NCBI GenBank assembly: GCA_003999685.1
Contig: CP021221.1
Span: 930,001-994,000 of the forward strand
DNA length: 64,000 bases
Direction: 5' to 3'
Source of the DNA: Taiwanofungus camphoratus
Taxonomy: Eukaryota > Basidiomycota > Agaricomycetes > Polyporales > Taiwanofungaceae
Shown here piece by piece: positions 1 through 12,799 of this stretch (position 1 is its first letter; every line of letters begins with the position of its first letter). The position numbers and the translations under genes are program-made. Below the pieces are notes generated by a model. That model saw only the letters and a list, made by a program, of their open reading frames with translations, ran no database searches and was not told where the DNA came from.

Positions 1-510
1 CCTCTTGTTCTCTCTGAGAAGCAACCGACTCCAAGCAACTCCCAGGTACTCTCCAATTTATTTAATCTGGATCACAAACCCGACAGCACTTATATACCAA
101 GGCTTGCGAAGAAAGAACCGCGATTAAACCGCGACGTCAAAATCGTGTATAAGTATTATGATTAACAAAACTTTAGGCATGATGCAGACAAGACAGCAGG
201 ATGTATTTTCAAAGCGGTCTAGAAATATAGGGATTGTCCAAAGCTCAAAATTATAATTACTATCACTATGTTCGAAAGGAACCGTTATTGCGGGATAACC
301 CATCTCCTATGCAATTTGAACATTTCGGTGCAATAGAACCACATCCACACTTGTGTGCTCCGACTAGAAGAGCTATTCATATAGATCCAGAGATCAAGAC
401 AAAGTAAGCCAAAAGAGTCTCTGGACCTTACCGTCAGTTCTCAAGACACAATAAGGACCTTCCACAAAGAATACTCTTATCGATACACATTGGAAGCTGC
501 ACATTCGCGC
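1..510. other. Gene-free left flank
   Basis: No convincing coding frame, repeat or RNA gene is visible. This stretch lies 3' of the bHLH gene and probably holds its 3' UTR plus intergenic DNA. Confidence 0.5.
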
Positions 511-2810
511 CTACGATGGCGTCTCCGTCCTGGGAGCTTGCACGCCAGGTCCGTTGCCATTCGTGTTAGGCTGCTGAACGCTCTGAGGGCCGGGTGTATA
601 TACATTCTGTGATGATCCAGGTCGTGAGAGTGGAGGCTGCTGAGGGTGAGGAATCTGCGGCTGGTGTGGCGGATGTTGCTGGTGATGCTGTGGATGAGGT
701 GGATGAGGATGAGGCTGGTGTGGAGGTGGGCCTTGATGTGGAGGTGGGCCAGAAAGACCACCAGGGGGAGGATAGGGAGGCACACCAACTGGTGGTCCGT
801 GCCCATAAACGACTGGATGCGGAGGTCCACCAGCGAAAGGAGGCGGGATACCCTGTCGCATGCTATCGAGCTCGTGCCTCAGCATCTCAATTTCTCGGCT
901 CATATCCTGATGACTCTGCTTCAAATTGACAATGAAATCGATGGCTAAAGGACAAAGAACAAAGGGTGATTGTGTGTTGAGTATCACATGTATTCCGCAA
1001 ATTGGGAAGCGTACCTTTACTCAGGATCTCCCACTTGCTAGCCTTCATGCCTCTATCTGCAGGTAATTGGTCTCGTAGTTCATCAAACAGGTCCTTCATC
1101 TCCTTCCGCCTCTTCCTCTCCGCCAATTTGTGCGATATTCGCAGCTCCGGCGAACGCGAATAAGGTGTGGAGCCAGGCTCCTTACCCGAATGTTGTGACT
1201 GCTGGGAGGCGTCGTCCACCTGGGCGCTGCCCCCGGATGCCGCAGATGACGGACCCGCATTGTTGATTGCTGATTGGTCTACACCCCGAACACGCGACGG
1301 AGGACGCGAGCGTGACCTGAGCACTCGCGTCGGGCCTGTCGACGGAGGGGTGGGCAAATTTTCTGGGGAAATCGTGGGCGCAGACATTCGACGATCTGGA
1401 GTAAAGGTTACAGGAGGCATCATAGCGAGAGGATCGTAGGGATGGGCAGGGCCCGCCATGTTAACACTGGCCTCGTTCTGCATGGGCGAGCCTGCAGCCT
1501 GATCGGGATGAGGGTTGGCAGGCCACGCGAAAGTAGCAATGCCGCCTGGAGGACGGCCATGTGGCGAGTCTCCGGGAAATGCCGACGAGGGCGTGGAATA
1601 GCCAGACAGGGGCGTGCTTGCAAAGGTTGTGGATCCCGAGTCCCGTCTGTCGCTTGTCCACCACTGCGATCCCCCTCCAAGCCGAGCATCTACTGAATTT
1701 CGACGATCATACAAGCTCAACTGTGCAATTTTCTGTGTGTCAAAGGCTGATCCTCGCCGCTTCGGTGCCGGTCCTTCGGGATCAACATTTACGCCACTGG
1801 TCGACACCCCCGGCCCAACGAGCAGTGGGTCTATTTCTTCGTTCCCAGGAGAGTGCATGCCTTTATCAGACGACATCTTGCGTTTTGTACCTTGAGGCAG
1901 AGAAAGTGAGTTACTTTCATCACGTAGAATGAGCAATTGACCACCAGCTGCAGCAGAAGGTCTCCGCGTATTATAGTCTACGTCTGTTTCGCGAACGGCA
2001 TCCGAACGCTGCGGACCTCCTGCTCCGTGATGTGGTTGCTGTCCTTGCATATCTACGTCCATATGATCAGTACCCTTGGCCCTACCAAAATCTGTAAAGA
2101 AATACAAGGTATGCTAAGCTGCAATGCATGTGTATTGTAGTATTAGTGTTACCTGTAATGGCACGTTCCTCTCTGGCCCCCGATGTACTTTGTTCAGGTG
2201 CACTCTCGGAGCCCCGCTTACCGACACTTGGAGTTCGTCTTCCTCCAGCGTCGGTGGAAGGTGACGATCTTAACGGTCTTCGATCATTCGCGTTAACGCT
2301 CTCTGCATCTCCGAACTTATATGGGGAAGATGGTCGGGGTAGGGCCAGTGGACCGCGGGTATGAGGCTCGTGCGATGTGGATGCCACAGGGAAGTTGCTG
2401 CCAGGACCAGAGTTCAGGCGTTGCCGGAAAGATGGTATGCTGTTCGCGGCTGCGGAGTTAGTCAGATGTGAATGAGACGTTGGTCCAGCATGCAAGGAAG
2501 GGTCAGTAATCGATCCTCTTCGCTGATTTTGGAGGTATTCCAATGGAGCCAGAGGAGTGACGGGCGAATGTCGGGAGCCCGTGATTGTTGGCGACGTTGT
2601 ATTCTTTTGGGAAGTGTTGCCGGCAGTACTGCCGCTGGGGATCGGGTCAGTGGGCAGGCTGTGATTCGTGCCTTTTGAGGCGTCTAAGTCTTTGTCCATG
2701 AAGTTGGGGGTCGTCGAGAACAATGAAGGCAGAGTAGCACTCGCTGCCTTGGCACGCCAGACCTGGAGTATGGACGTTCGGGGAAGAGGATGTCGACGCG
2801 TGGCTGCCAT
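511..2810 (-). CDS. bHLH transcription factor with Pro/His-rich tail
   Basis: Probable sequence-specific nuclear DNA-binding protein. Three exons are clear. The middle exon (about 2095-1016) ends in a basic helix-loop-helix region: a basic stretch [20 protein letters not shown], a loop around [14 protein letters not shown], then an intron of about 70 nt. Helix 2 ([10 protein letters not shown]) opens the last exon, followed by a short coiled segment ([17 protein letters not shown]). The last exon then becomes a very Pro/His/Gln-rich low-complexity tail to the stop at 511. The N-terminal half is Ser/Pro-rich and disordered with several RR-S motifs that look like kinase sites. The basic region resembles the fission yeast Esc1 type (from memory). 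The ATG at 2810 is the most upstream in frame; an ATG at 2699 (MDKDLDAS) is an equally good start. Family call is firm; target genes cannot be read from sequence. Confidence 0.85.
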
Positions 2811-4515
2811 TCGTCCCACGTGGGAGACATAAGGTACCGAGCTGCAGTGACTCAAATAGGGTAGATTGTAATTGTATGTTACCCCATTTCAACCAACAAA
2901 CTCATTTTACAACTGACCGGGCGTCGAAATTGCCCCATTTGACCCACAATTGCATGTATTCATGCCAGTTTGACCTGGGTGAGACAGGCTGGCAATAGAT
3001 TATCAACGTGATCGCACCATGTGGGTCCCGCGACGTTGATCTGTGGCTATCTGGTTGTGTTTGCGGTGTTTTATCATTATGCGGTAGTTTATCTCGACTT
3101 TTTATCAAGGTGGACACTGCGCAGAGCAATAATTTGACCTCTAGGAGAAGTGCACCGAAATATGAATGGACACTCGGAAACTAGGCACTGCACTCTCCCT
3201 GATGTGATATCCGTTGAGTTCCTCGATCTGTCTATCGTGCTGCTCGGAACGATGTGTACTTACGTCTCGTCCTGCAAGATTTCAGGTGCTGTCGAGGACC
3301 GTCACACAATGCTCGCCAGCCGAGCACTGATTCCCTTCAACATGTCCCAACTCATGATCCACAGTCCCGCGATTGATACATCACATGTCGACGCCCAGCA
3401 CGAGATGGAGCGTTATTGAAAGCGATTTATCAACTAGCCCGGCGTTAAACCGTGATTATGGTACCATGCGAGAAATTTCAGCAACGCATGTCCCATCCTG
3501 GATGTCTAGGCTCCAGGACAGAGAGGAAATCGGTTCAATTTACACAATATAGGCCAAATATGCCAAAAAGCAAGTGAATCAAAGGAGGGGTGATTACTCG
3601 AGTAAAACACTGTACTCACAGCAGCCAACGCTGGCATAGCTTGAGCTCATTACAGTGGCTCCAGGCCCATCCTTGATCTTGATACTAGCTTTAGGGTGTC
3701 TCGCTCAAGCTCATCACTGGACCGTTTCGATCGGAACAAGACTTTTGTGCTTTGACCGATTAGGTCTCTCCAGTGGCATGTATTCACATCCTGACGCTCG
3801 GCGTGGGGTGTACCTGCGTCCGGGTCATCGCTTTCTCATCTCACTCAACAGCCGGTGAATTGGAAATTCATGAAACCTAATTCTAATCTCTGTGCATTTG
3901 AGTGACCGCGCCATGCGGGCTTACTGATATACAATAGGATAGGTACGTCATTCACGCCTTGTGAAATTATGAACATTTAAATTATGTGCATTGGCGTGGT
4001 CTACGATACTGCGAATGCCGACTCCAAGGAAGATGTCCGTCTTCAATGGTTGTCCAGCTTTTTGCAAGTGAGCGAGACGGAGTATCCGCACGGGACCCTC
4101 CAATCAAATTTTAGTTCATCTTACGTGCTCCGATGGATTGCATATCCTAGAGCGGTGTGAGTAAAATCTGCCTTCGAAATCGCCGACGAACTAATTGGAG
4201 GTACAAGCGCTTGATACGACTCAAAATACCCCTATTACTGCGGAGCGATACAGCTGATCAACATAATAAATCTGTAAATATTTTCGCCGAGCGAATCTAT
4301 GCCAAAACTGAATGAGAGAGATGTGTCCACTTCATGCTGACATGCACTATTGGACGACCAGAACATTGCCTTTGTGCCTACTGGGATACAGAGGTCTCCA
4401 CATTTCAACTTCCTTCAATCACAACGTCAACTGAGAAAATGAGTGATGAAACACATCAGCCTCACTTTCGAATGATGAGAAATGGAACCGATTTGCACGG
4501 GAATGTTCAAGACTT
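2811..4515. other. Gene-poor intergenic region
   Basis: About 1.7 kb with only short frames in all six directions and no protein resemblance I can name. It holds the promoter of the bHLH gene and the 3' flank of the DUF6534 gene. An 89-codon frame near 3150-3419 (+) has no supporting feature. Confidence 0.5.
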
Positions 4516-6431
4516 CTACACACTAACATTAGTGACGTGACACACAACTTCTTCACCGCTACTCTGTCCAGGCTTGCCGCTACTCATCGTTTGCGAGTCC
4601 GCTTGGTTGGACAATGAGATGGGCACAAGGCTGCCTGCATTTCTTTCTCTAAGGCTAGATCTTGCATTTAGCGTAGCCAGCAAAGAGTTGAGAAGGACTT
4701 GATACAGGTGATGTCAGCAGATTAGATGTGGCCGTAACCGGAAAGCACGCTTACGTTCAGGAAGAACAAAGTAAATCGCCAGAAATACATAGCTGTCCGG
4801 CATAACGGCGTACTAGACACGAGGCAATTGGATATCGGTCAGGCAGTCGAAATAGATGTCTTACGGTAACCAAAGATGCAATCGCACATAGACTTGTGGA
4901 GTTGTCAGCCGGTACAGGCACGCAGAATGTGAGGTGAAGAAACCTTGTAAGAGCACCGGTATTGACACTGTACACTATGAGCGTGCGAACGACCGAATCA
5001 GTTCTACAAGGAGAGGAACTGATCTAGCTTACTGCCTATACCTAGTATTCAGAGGACTCACCGGGAGAAACCAGTCCGACATCGCCTCAGCAATACACAC
5101 AGTGACGTCGCAATGAGGACGTCAGCGAAAGCTGCTGCTCCAAGACCTGCATATAACATCCACTAAGCAACTATAGTGTCAAGGACTGGCTATCAAAGTA
5201 ATCTTCAATCACCAACAGAGGAGTTCGCAAAGTCGGAGAAGCTATGGAACGCAAATCTGAAAATGGCACACTGAATCAAGCATCAAAAGCTTTCATGATC
5301 CAAGAAAACCTACCCCTTGATTGTGCAGGCTTTTCCAGAGGGGATCACACTGAGTATATAAACGTAAAGTAGAGGTAAGCCAGCATAGTGCGTACCCAAC
5401 AAACCGGCTGAGAATTTCGCGGAAATGCCACAGTAAGATGTCATGGCTATGAAGAAGACAAGCAGGCTCACCAAAGGATAAGAGAGAGCTTAGAACCTGC
5501 GGAAAGGTTCAATTATTTTGGATAGAGGTGGAGCTGAAGCTACTCACAATACAAGCCATGAGGAGCAAGTTCCTGCCACTCACTCGATATGAAACTCAGG
5601 TTGCTTACTAGTAGAATAATATTATGTCCAATTTGACTCACATTTCCACACACGCCGACAGAACAGGCTTTAGGTCAAGGTTCAGAAGGCAGCACTGATT
5701 TACAAATGGGTAGCCTTACCCTCTGACAATCACGTCGTCCAAAGCCTAAGAGGGACCTCATCAATTCAACAGTACAGTAAGAACGAGACATTACCGACAG
5801 CTACTAGAACATGAGCCTGCAAACAAAAATGACTGTCGGCCGACAGGCATGTGATCATATAGACTGACGGTGATACTCCTATGCGCATTTACGTCAACAA
5901 GCTGTGACAGCAGTACCAATGTAGACGATATACCACGTAGGTGTCGCCAAAGCCATCGGGTTTCCAAAATCATTGATAGTACGCGTATAGAGCGTATGCG
6001 TGATCAACGCTAGATGCAGACCATCCAAGACCCTTCATGCCTGTTTTAAACACGAACTATGAACGTAATTAATCAAGGTGCAAGCTCACCACAAGAAAAA
6101 TACCTGAGTTCGTCCGTTTATTAGTATAATCAGCCAGTGAGAATCATGTGAGGTGGTATACAGGCTGACCAAGCTCTTCATGACTATTTTATCCTGTCCA
6201 TTCTGTCTTGAGTAAGTGCTCGTTTGAATGCTTGTGATCCCGTATAGGCTTTCGTAGAGTCTGTCAGACGAGAGTCGGTGGACTCTAAACATGAATCATA
6301 CACAGCTGCTGCAATGTTCCCTGCTAGCGACTATGAGAGGTATATTTGTTTTATAAAACTATTCGAAATTTACCTAGAAAGGCCATGCCTAGAGTATTGC
6401 CGAGGTGGAAGTCATTCGAGGACGCCGCCAT
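4516..6431 (-). CDS. DUF6534-family multi-pass membrane protein (intron-rich, centre unresolved)
   Basis: Seven-helix type membrane protein of the basidiomycete DUF6534 family; function unknown. It starts at the ATG at 6431 (MAASSNDFHLGNTLGMAFLG). Successive short exons then give VLYGITSIQTSTYSRQNGQ, VLDGLHLALITHTLY and DFGNPMALATPTWYIV, the classical N-terminal half. The C-terminal half splices cleanly as SFSDFANSS, WMLYAGLGAAAFADVLIATS, RRCRTGFSRTDS, VVRTLIVYSVNTGALT, SLCAIASLVT, YVFLAIYFVLPE and LLNSLLATLNAR, with a polar tail ending at the TAG at 4516-4518. Between about 5890 and 5400 I could not join the frames. One apparent one-base shift follows ATPTWYIV, and the expected arginine-tryptophan loop is in two frames. 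This could be very small exons that I missed, or a damaged gene. Confidence 0.7.
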
Positions 6432-6940
6432 AGTTCTTGCTTTGGTCAATCAAAACGAAGCGTCTTACCTTCAGACTTGACTACATGACCTGTGACAAGG
6501 GCCATCTAAATATCTGTTCCCAGCAGCGCTGGAGTCCAAGTCCCTGATGCCTATTGGCGCTCCAGATCCGGAATCTGAAAAGACATTTTAGAAGACTTAC
6601 CTCTTCAAGTGCAAAGCCATGTACAAACGTGGGGATAAGTACAGAAGTGGGTCACATATTCTTCGCGTCAGGCCATCTGTATGTGTTGCGGATCACAGGT
6701 GTTCAGAACGGTCTCTAAACACATCATGATGTTCACTATCCCCTCGGAGATTCATGAGAAGTTTGAAACATAAGTATGTGGGTGTTCGTTCTGCTGTCCG
6801 CTGATTTTAATAGCTCGTGAATGAGACGATGCGACGTAACATAAATCTGTTCGGGTATCTCTTGCATACATCACAAGCAGCACTGAAACCAAACCCCTAT
6901 GATTAATAGGCACTGGAAGGTGGGAAAGTCCCATAGCTTC
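6432..6940. other. Intergenic, probable promoter of the DUF6534 gene
   Basis: About 500 nt upstream of the DUF6534 start. No coding frame or repeat recognised. Confidence 0.4.
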
Positions 6941-7440
6941 TCAATAGAAAGGGTAGGAGTCCACCATGGGTTTACAAATGTCGTCGCCGTCAAGATACTG
7001 ATCACTGGAGGGGGGAAAGTTGCCAATCCAAACATAGGGAATCATATGGGCATGTTGACGTTCAAGTTGGGCTAAAGGCACAGGGCCATTGCAGATGACG
7101 GGACCAACCAATTTTCCCTCTCCGTTGACAGGGACCTTCCATTTGATATCAGATACGACATTGGGTTGAGGGATCAGATTACTGGAAATAAGGCTTCTGG
7201 TTGGGTCATCTCCGCTCGCGGTGCGGAGCCTTGGTGATGTTACATGTACAGTTAATAGAACTTAGTTTTCGACTGCATCTGTAAATAGACTTCATGCACA
7301 GATCCGAGTGTGCCAACGCATCAGGAGAGGAGCACAATTATATCTAAACAACAGGAATATACCTAGTGAGCAGCCTCGAAGATGCCTGCAATGCCCTGCA
7401 CTACATCAGCGAGTGCAACTAAGCATTACCATATAAGGAC
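6941..7440 (-). pseudogene. Orphan coding relic beside the hAT element
   Basis: On the minus strand a frame of about 100 codons is open from 7257 to a TGA at 6941-6943. It has protein-like composition (WKVPVNGEGKLVGPVICNGP, then HAHMIPYVWIGNFPPSSD and DGDDICKPMVDSYP). Just upstream, near 7407-7360, another exon-like stretch reads ALADVVQGIAGIFEAAH and then meets a stop. I cannot identify the protein family. No start codon or clean splice pair connects the pieces. The small hAT-type element lies immediately on the 5' side. It may be the 3' end of a gene broken by decay, or a real terminal exon whose 5' part I cannot see. Confidence 0.4.
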
Positions 7441-7462
7441 GACACCAGCATGAATCAGACCC

Positions 7463-7470
7463 AGCCTCCA
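7463..7470. repeat. Left target-site duplication of the hAT-type element
   Basis: AGCCTCCA directly precedes the left inverted terminus and is repeated exactly at 7757-7764 after the right terminus. Eight bases is the duplication length typical of hAT transposition. Confidence 0.85.
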
Positions 7471-7756
7471 TAGTGTTGCCGCGAGTCGAGTCGAGTCGAG
7501 TCGAGTTCGCAAACTCGCCACAACTCGGGTTTACGAGAGTTGGATGGCTCGGCACGTGCGACAAAGGTCATACATACTAAACATGTACAAAGCTCGGTCA
7601 TGTGCTGCTTTAGTCTCGTGCTCGTGGGAGACAGCTCGTGCCAAAAAATCACGAGGCACACAATTTCAGCCAATAGACAGCGTGGGTAAAACTTACATCA
7701 TCAGCTCGGTCAACTCGTCGACTTCAACTCGTTGACTCGAACTCGCGGCAACACTA
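7471..7756. mobile_element. Non-autonomous hAT-type MITE, 286 bp
   Basis: The left end reads TAGTGTTGCCGCGAGT. The right end (7741-7756) is its exact reverse complement, and the inversion continues imperfectly for several more bases (CGAGTC). The flanks carry a perfect 8-bp duplication, AGCCTCCA. The terminus fits the hAT pattern (Y-A-R-N-G), and 8 bp is the hAT duplication length. The interior has no transposase. It is crowded with CTCG/CGAG words: a (GAGTC) pentamer array at 7483-7506 next to the left end and many GCTCG/ACTCG copies towards the right. This resembles the subterminal repeats that hAT transposases bind. The family assignment is inferred from termini and duplication alone. Confidence 0.85.
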
Positions 7757-7764
7757 AGCCTCCA
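7757..7764. repeat. Right target-site duplication of the hAT-type element
   Basis: Second exact copy of AGCCTCCA flanking the element. The lack of mismatches suggests a fairly recent insertion. Confidence 0.85.
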
Positions 7765-7914
7765 TCAGGAACACCCTTTCTGGGCTACTCAAAGTCTTCG
7801 AAATCGTTCAACAATGATGGATTCATCCAATATGTATGAGAACGCAGGCTATAAGGCAGAACAGGCCACGAACAAAGTGAAATTCCCACGCGGACAGGCA
7901 GAGAGAAATTTCGG

Positions 7915-10900
7915 TTATTCAATTGTGAACGCACTATGAGCAAGCTTCCAACGGGTATCTTCCCCTAGAGGGATGTAACGGAAATATTGGACGGTTCTTT
8001 GGCTGTTTCTCGTCTTCCGTATCCCGTCTTTTATCACTCGAGGTTCCATCCGTTCTGCTGCATCGTCGAGGGCTACCATATATCTCACCCATGGACCATA
8101 GTCAAGGAAGACCGAAGGGGCACCGATAAGAACACTCGGGGAAGTTCCCAGTTCTTTGACTGCCGCAACTAGCCAGGAAGCGTGATCTTGATCACGAGAA
8201 CAAGGAGCTTGCCCATCAGCAAAGGTGGGCATAACTCGAACGCAACCTGTGCGGTCCCCAGAGCGTGCAATCACTTCGGTAGTAATCAATCCATCCATTT
8301 TATAAAAGCTTTGATTAACCGGACACCTTGAATCAGAAGCCGATATGTCATCGCGCAGAATTGCAAAACCCAACTGGTCGTCGGATGCAGGTGAGCTAGT
8401 TGTGATAGAGTCCTGGAGGAACATTCATCAATCGGAATAAGGCGATGTCCGAACATGGTACCGACCTCAGGTGCAGAAGTAGATCGGAAGGTCAGATAAC
8501 AGTCTGCATAGGAGACGGTCTCTTGATGTCTGTACGCGAATCGGAGAGTCTGCAAACAGTTTTCGTCCACCGCGTCAGTATCACAAGCTCCCTTAAGAGT
8601 TTGCTGTTGAGCGACATCGTTCTTTTGGTCCATCACCCCAAGCTGCAACTGGTTGATGGCGTGTCTGAGATCGGGAGGCGATGCCGGAGCACGATCAGGT
8701 ACATTGCTTGAACATGCGGACGACATTTGTTGGTACAGCCTCGAGATGATGGAGTATCCAATAGGTCGATGTTCCACGAAAGACAGACACTGCAAATAGG
8801 AAGTCGCCAAAGGCGCTGGACACGGCGCGAACATGAGAATATCTTGCAAGGGAAGATCCTTTATAGGAATCAATGATATGTCTGCGGTGAAGTTGTAATG
8901 ATCATAATCAACTGCAATCAGAATGTACTTACCGTTACATGTCATTACAACCGGCCTTCTACAGTCTTTGATAATGTTGATCAATGCGGGCCAGAAACTT
9001 GTATCACTTTCGTACAACACGTCAACCTCTTCCACGAGTACAATAGACTGAGAAACCGGTTGAAGGTCCGATCGAACATCTTCACCATCTCTCAGGACTG
9101 TCGATTCATCTTTATGTTCCTCTTTAGGATCTACATGCCGCAGGCGCCTCGTTGTAGTATGGTCTTTATCTTGTGTTCCGTTCGCACGTGGCTGCGCGGT
9201 CGAATGGGCCTTGTCGAAGGATAGTGCCGTCTGTTGACGCTGAGTCTGTTTGACGAGATGGTTCTTGCCGACTTCGCCTATAAGTTTGTTTAAAGCTGTC
9301 CCGCTTCTCTCTCCGATGCCTGGATATACCTCGAAAACGTCCCAGCCCAGTTCTTCCGCACATGCATATACAGCAGCAGTCTTGCCGCTACCAGACGGAC
9401 CGGCAAGGAGAATAGTGTTGTGTATTTCGTTTCCAAATTGGGGAGGATTGCGTCTTCGATCCTCAGTTACCACATCGTCTGGAGGGTTGATGGGATCAGA
9501 GGAGAGAGGATTATCGGTGCCTATGGAAGCGCGTTGCAGTCGTGAAAGTGTCCGCTGGCAGAAAGCTGCCTCATCTTCGCTCTCGAGAGGGTCATCTTCC
9601 GATTTGTCGTCATCCACGATCCACGAGTCATCCGGTTCTTCAGAATCCAATCTCTTACGCCTTTTGCGTTTATCCACTTGACGCAGGATTTTTTGAGGCC
9701 TCTTAGATCCACTCAACTCATTCTTGCCCTTCAGTTTTCGCTTTACTCCTCGTGCACGCGATATGTTGTATGTCACTTCGCCTATTCGGTAGTTGATGGT
9801 TTCGATACGGAGCTTCAGCGCGAGTAGCCATTCTCGGAGGTACAAGGCGCGATCCTCATTCCCAATGACTTGCTCGGCACACCGAGGCCGCCATTTGTCA
9901 GCCCACAGTTCTTGTGAGGGAGTGGATGACTTCGCGAGGTTTTGATGCTGGGAATTAGTCTGTTCAAAAAGACGGGTGATGGCTGGATGTGATAGGTGAG
10001 AGGAGGGAACCGTCTCCAGGTATTGTTCTTTCGCGGCAGGGTCGAAGCCAGAGCGGGAAGACTCTACGACGTCTATACGAGGCTCTTCAGTACTGCAGGT
10101 CATGATGGTGGACGTGAGTGCCATCGGCACATGCAGAGGATGCGCGTGAGATGTGAAAGCTAGGGACCCAGGGCTCAAAACATCAATTGAGAGTTGTCCA
10201 ATGGGATCCAGCTTTGCATCATTCATATCACTAGCAGGAAACACCTGTGAGAAACTATTCAGAACAAAATTATGTCGATCGGGGCGTCGTCCGAATGGTA
10301 ACTCTGGTGCAGGAAATTGTGTTTGCGAACCTCGAACATGTTGTGAATCTCGATCGGGATACGAGATGGAAGCCTTCTGAGTAATTTTGTTCGCAGTAGG
10401 TGAGCGAACGGAGCGGGGTAAGTGAGAGGCAAAGATAGAATAAACAGGTTTGGGGGGAACGCTGGACGCAATGGCAGGCTTCGACGGTGATGAATCAATA
10501 GTGATAGGAATATCACGACTGCTTCCCTCGATCACGGTACTTTTAGCCCAGGTCGGTGGGACATCAGATGTTGATGATGTAGTTGAAGGCTTCAGTCTGT
10601 GTGGTTTCGGTCTATATTTTTGTGGTCGTGCCTTCACAGACTCTTTTGACACGAACACGATGAATAGAATGACAGCAGCAGGACAGGTTTACTCGCCTTG
10701 ACTTCCTTGCATTATTCCTGATACTTCAAATATTCCGTCATTGGACAAAGATCCTACATCTGTTGGGATAGGGCAAGACGAGCCCTCCGAGACTTCGATA
10801 AGTTCGACATTAGAGCATGATGCCATGGTATCCTGCTCCGATTCTTGAACCTCAGAGACATTCAACTCCAGATAAGGTTTTGAGCGCGACTTGACGGGAA

Positions 10901-11055
10901 ATAAGTCGAGCAGAGATCTCTGACCTGACTAGATACGTTTTGATGCGTCAGGAGGAGACGGAAAAGTAGATAGGATAGTTGAGACCACCGTGGGCACTGA
11001 CCAATTGAGTTTTCGGAGCCCTGCGAGGAGCTGTCTTCTTCCTAGTCTCCGTCAT
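7915..11055 (-). CDS. ELG1: ELG1/ATAD5-type PCNA-unloading clamp loader ATPase
   Basis: Large subunit of the Elg1 replication-factor-C-like complex, which removes PCNA from chromatin after replication. A first exon of 18 codons (11055-11002) is followed by an exon with a PIP-like box (QRSLLDLF) and then a long disordered segment. The ATPase region starts at LWADKWRPRCAEQVIGNE. An acidic/basic insert follows, then Walker A (LLAGPSGSGKTAAVYA near 9400) and a Walker B with the ATAD5-style VEEVDVLYESD (near 9030), followed by RPVVMTCN. The C-terminal collar-like region runs through LPLQDILMFAP, an intron near 8440, then DDQLGFAILRDD, to the TAA at 7915-7917. EEVD in place of the canonical RFC DEAD/DEVD supports ELG1 rather than RFC1, RAD24 or CTF18. 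It shares a divergent promoter with the JMJD7-like gene. Confidence 0.92.
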
Positions 11056-11160
11056 TCCGAATTTTAAACAAATGGGATACGGAGATGAAGTTACAAGAGC
11101 CAGCAACAAGTCGCGAACAGTTTGAGTCGGTCAACGTGACGGTGGCCGTTGAATGTGAAA

Positions 11161-11184
11161 ACGCGTCGCGCAATTGAGACGCGT
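11161..11184. promoter_or_regulatory. Paired MluI-box-like sites in the ELG1/JMJD7 divergent promoter
   Basis: Two ACGCGT hexamers (11161-11166 and 11179-11184), with a TCGCGC between them, lie in the 264 bp between the two start codons. ACGCGT is the core bound by the yeast MBF complex, which drives G1/S replication genes. The placement suits ELG1. Assignment is by motif only. Confidence 0.45.
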
Positions 11185-11319
11185 CTGATCTAGATCCGCT
11201 TGTTTCAATCTAGGTCACTGTACTAACTGCTTCCTGCTGCCATGCCCTTGCACCGATAGAGTGCAAGGTCCCGTATTGTTAGCCATCTTTATCTCGTTCT
11301 ATCCATCAGATAGAAAAAG

Positions 11320-12799
<1,480 letters not shown>

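Noticed and set aside
3655-3858. Short frame with a signal-peptide-like start
   Set aside because: The apparent initiator is GTG, and nothing after the hydrophobic stretch resembles a secreted protein.
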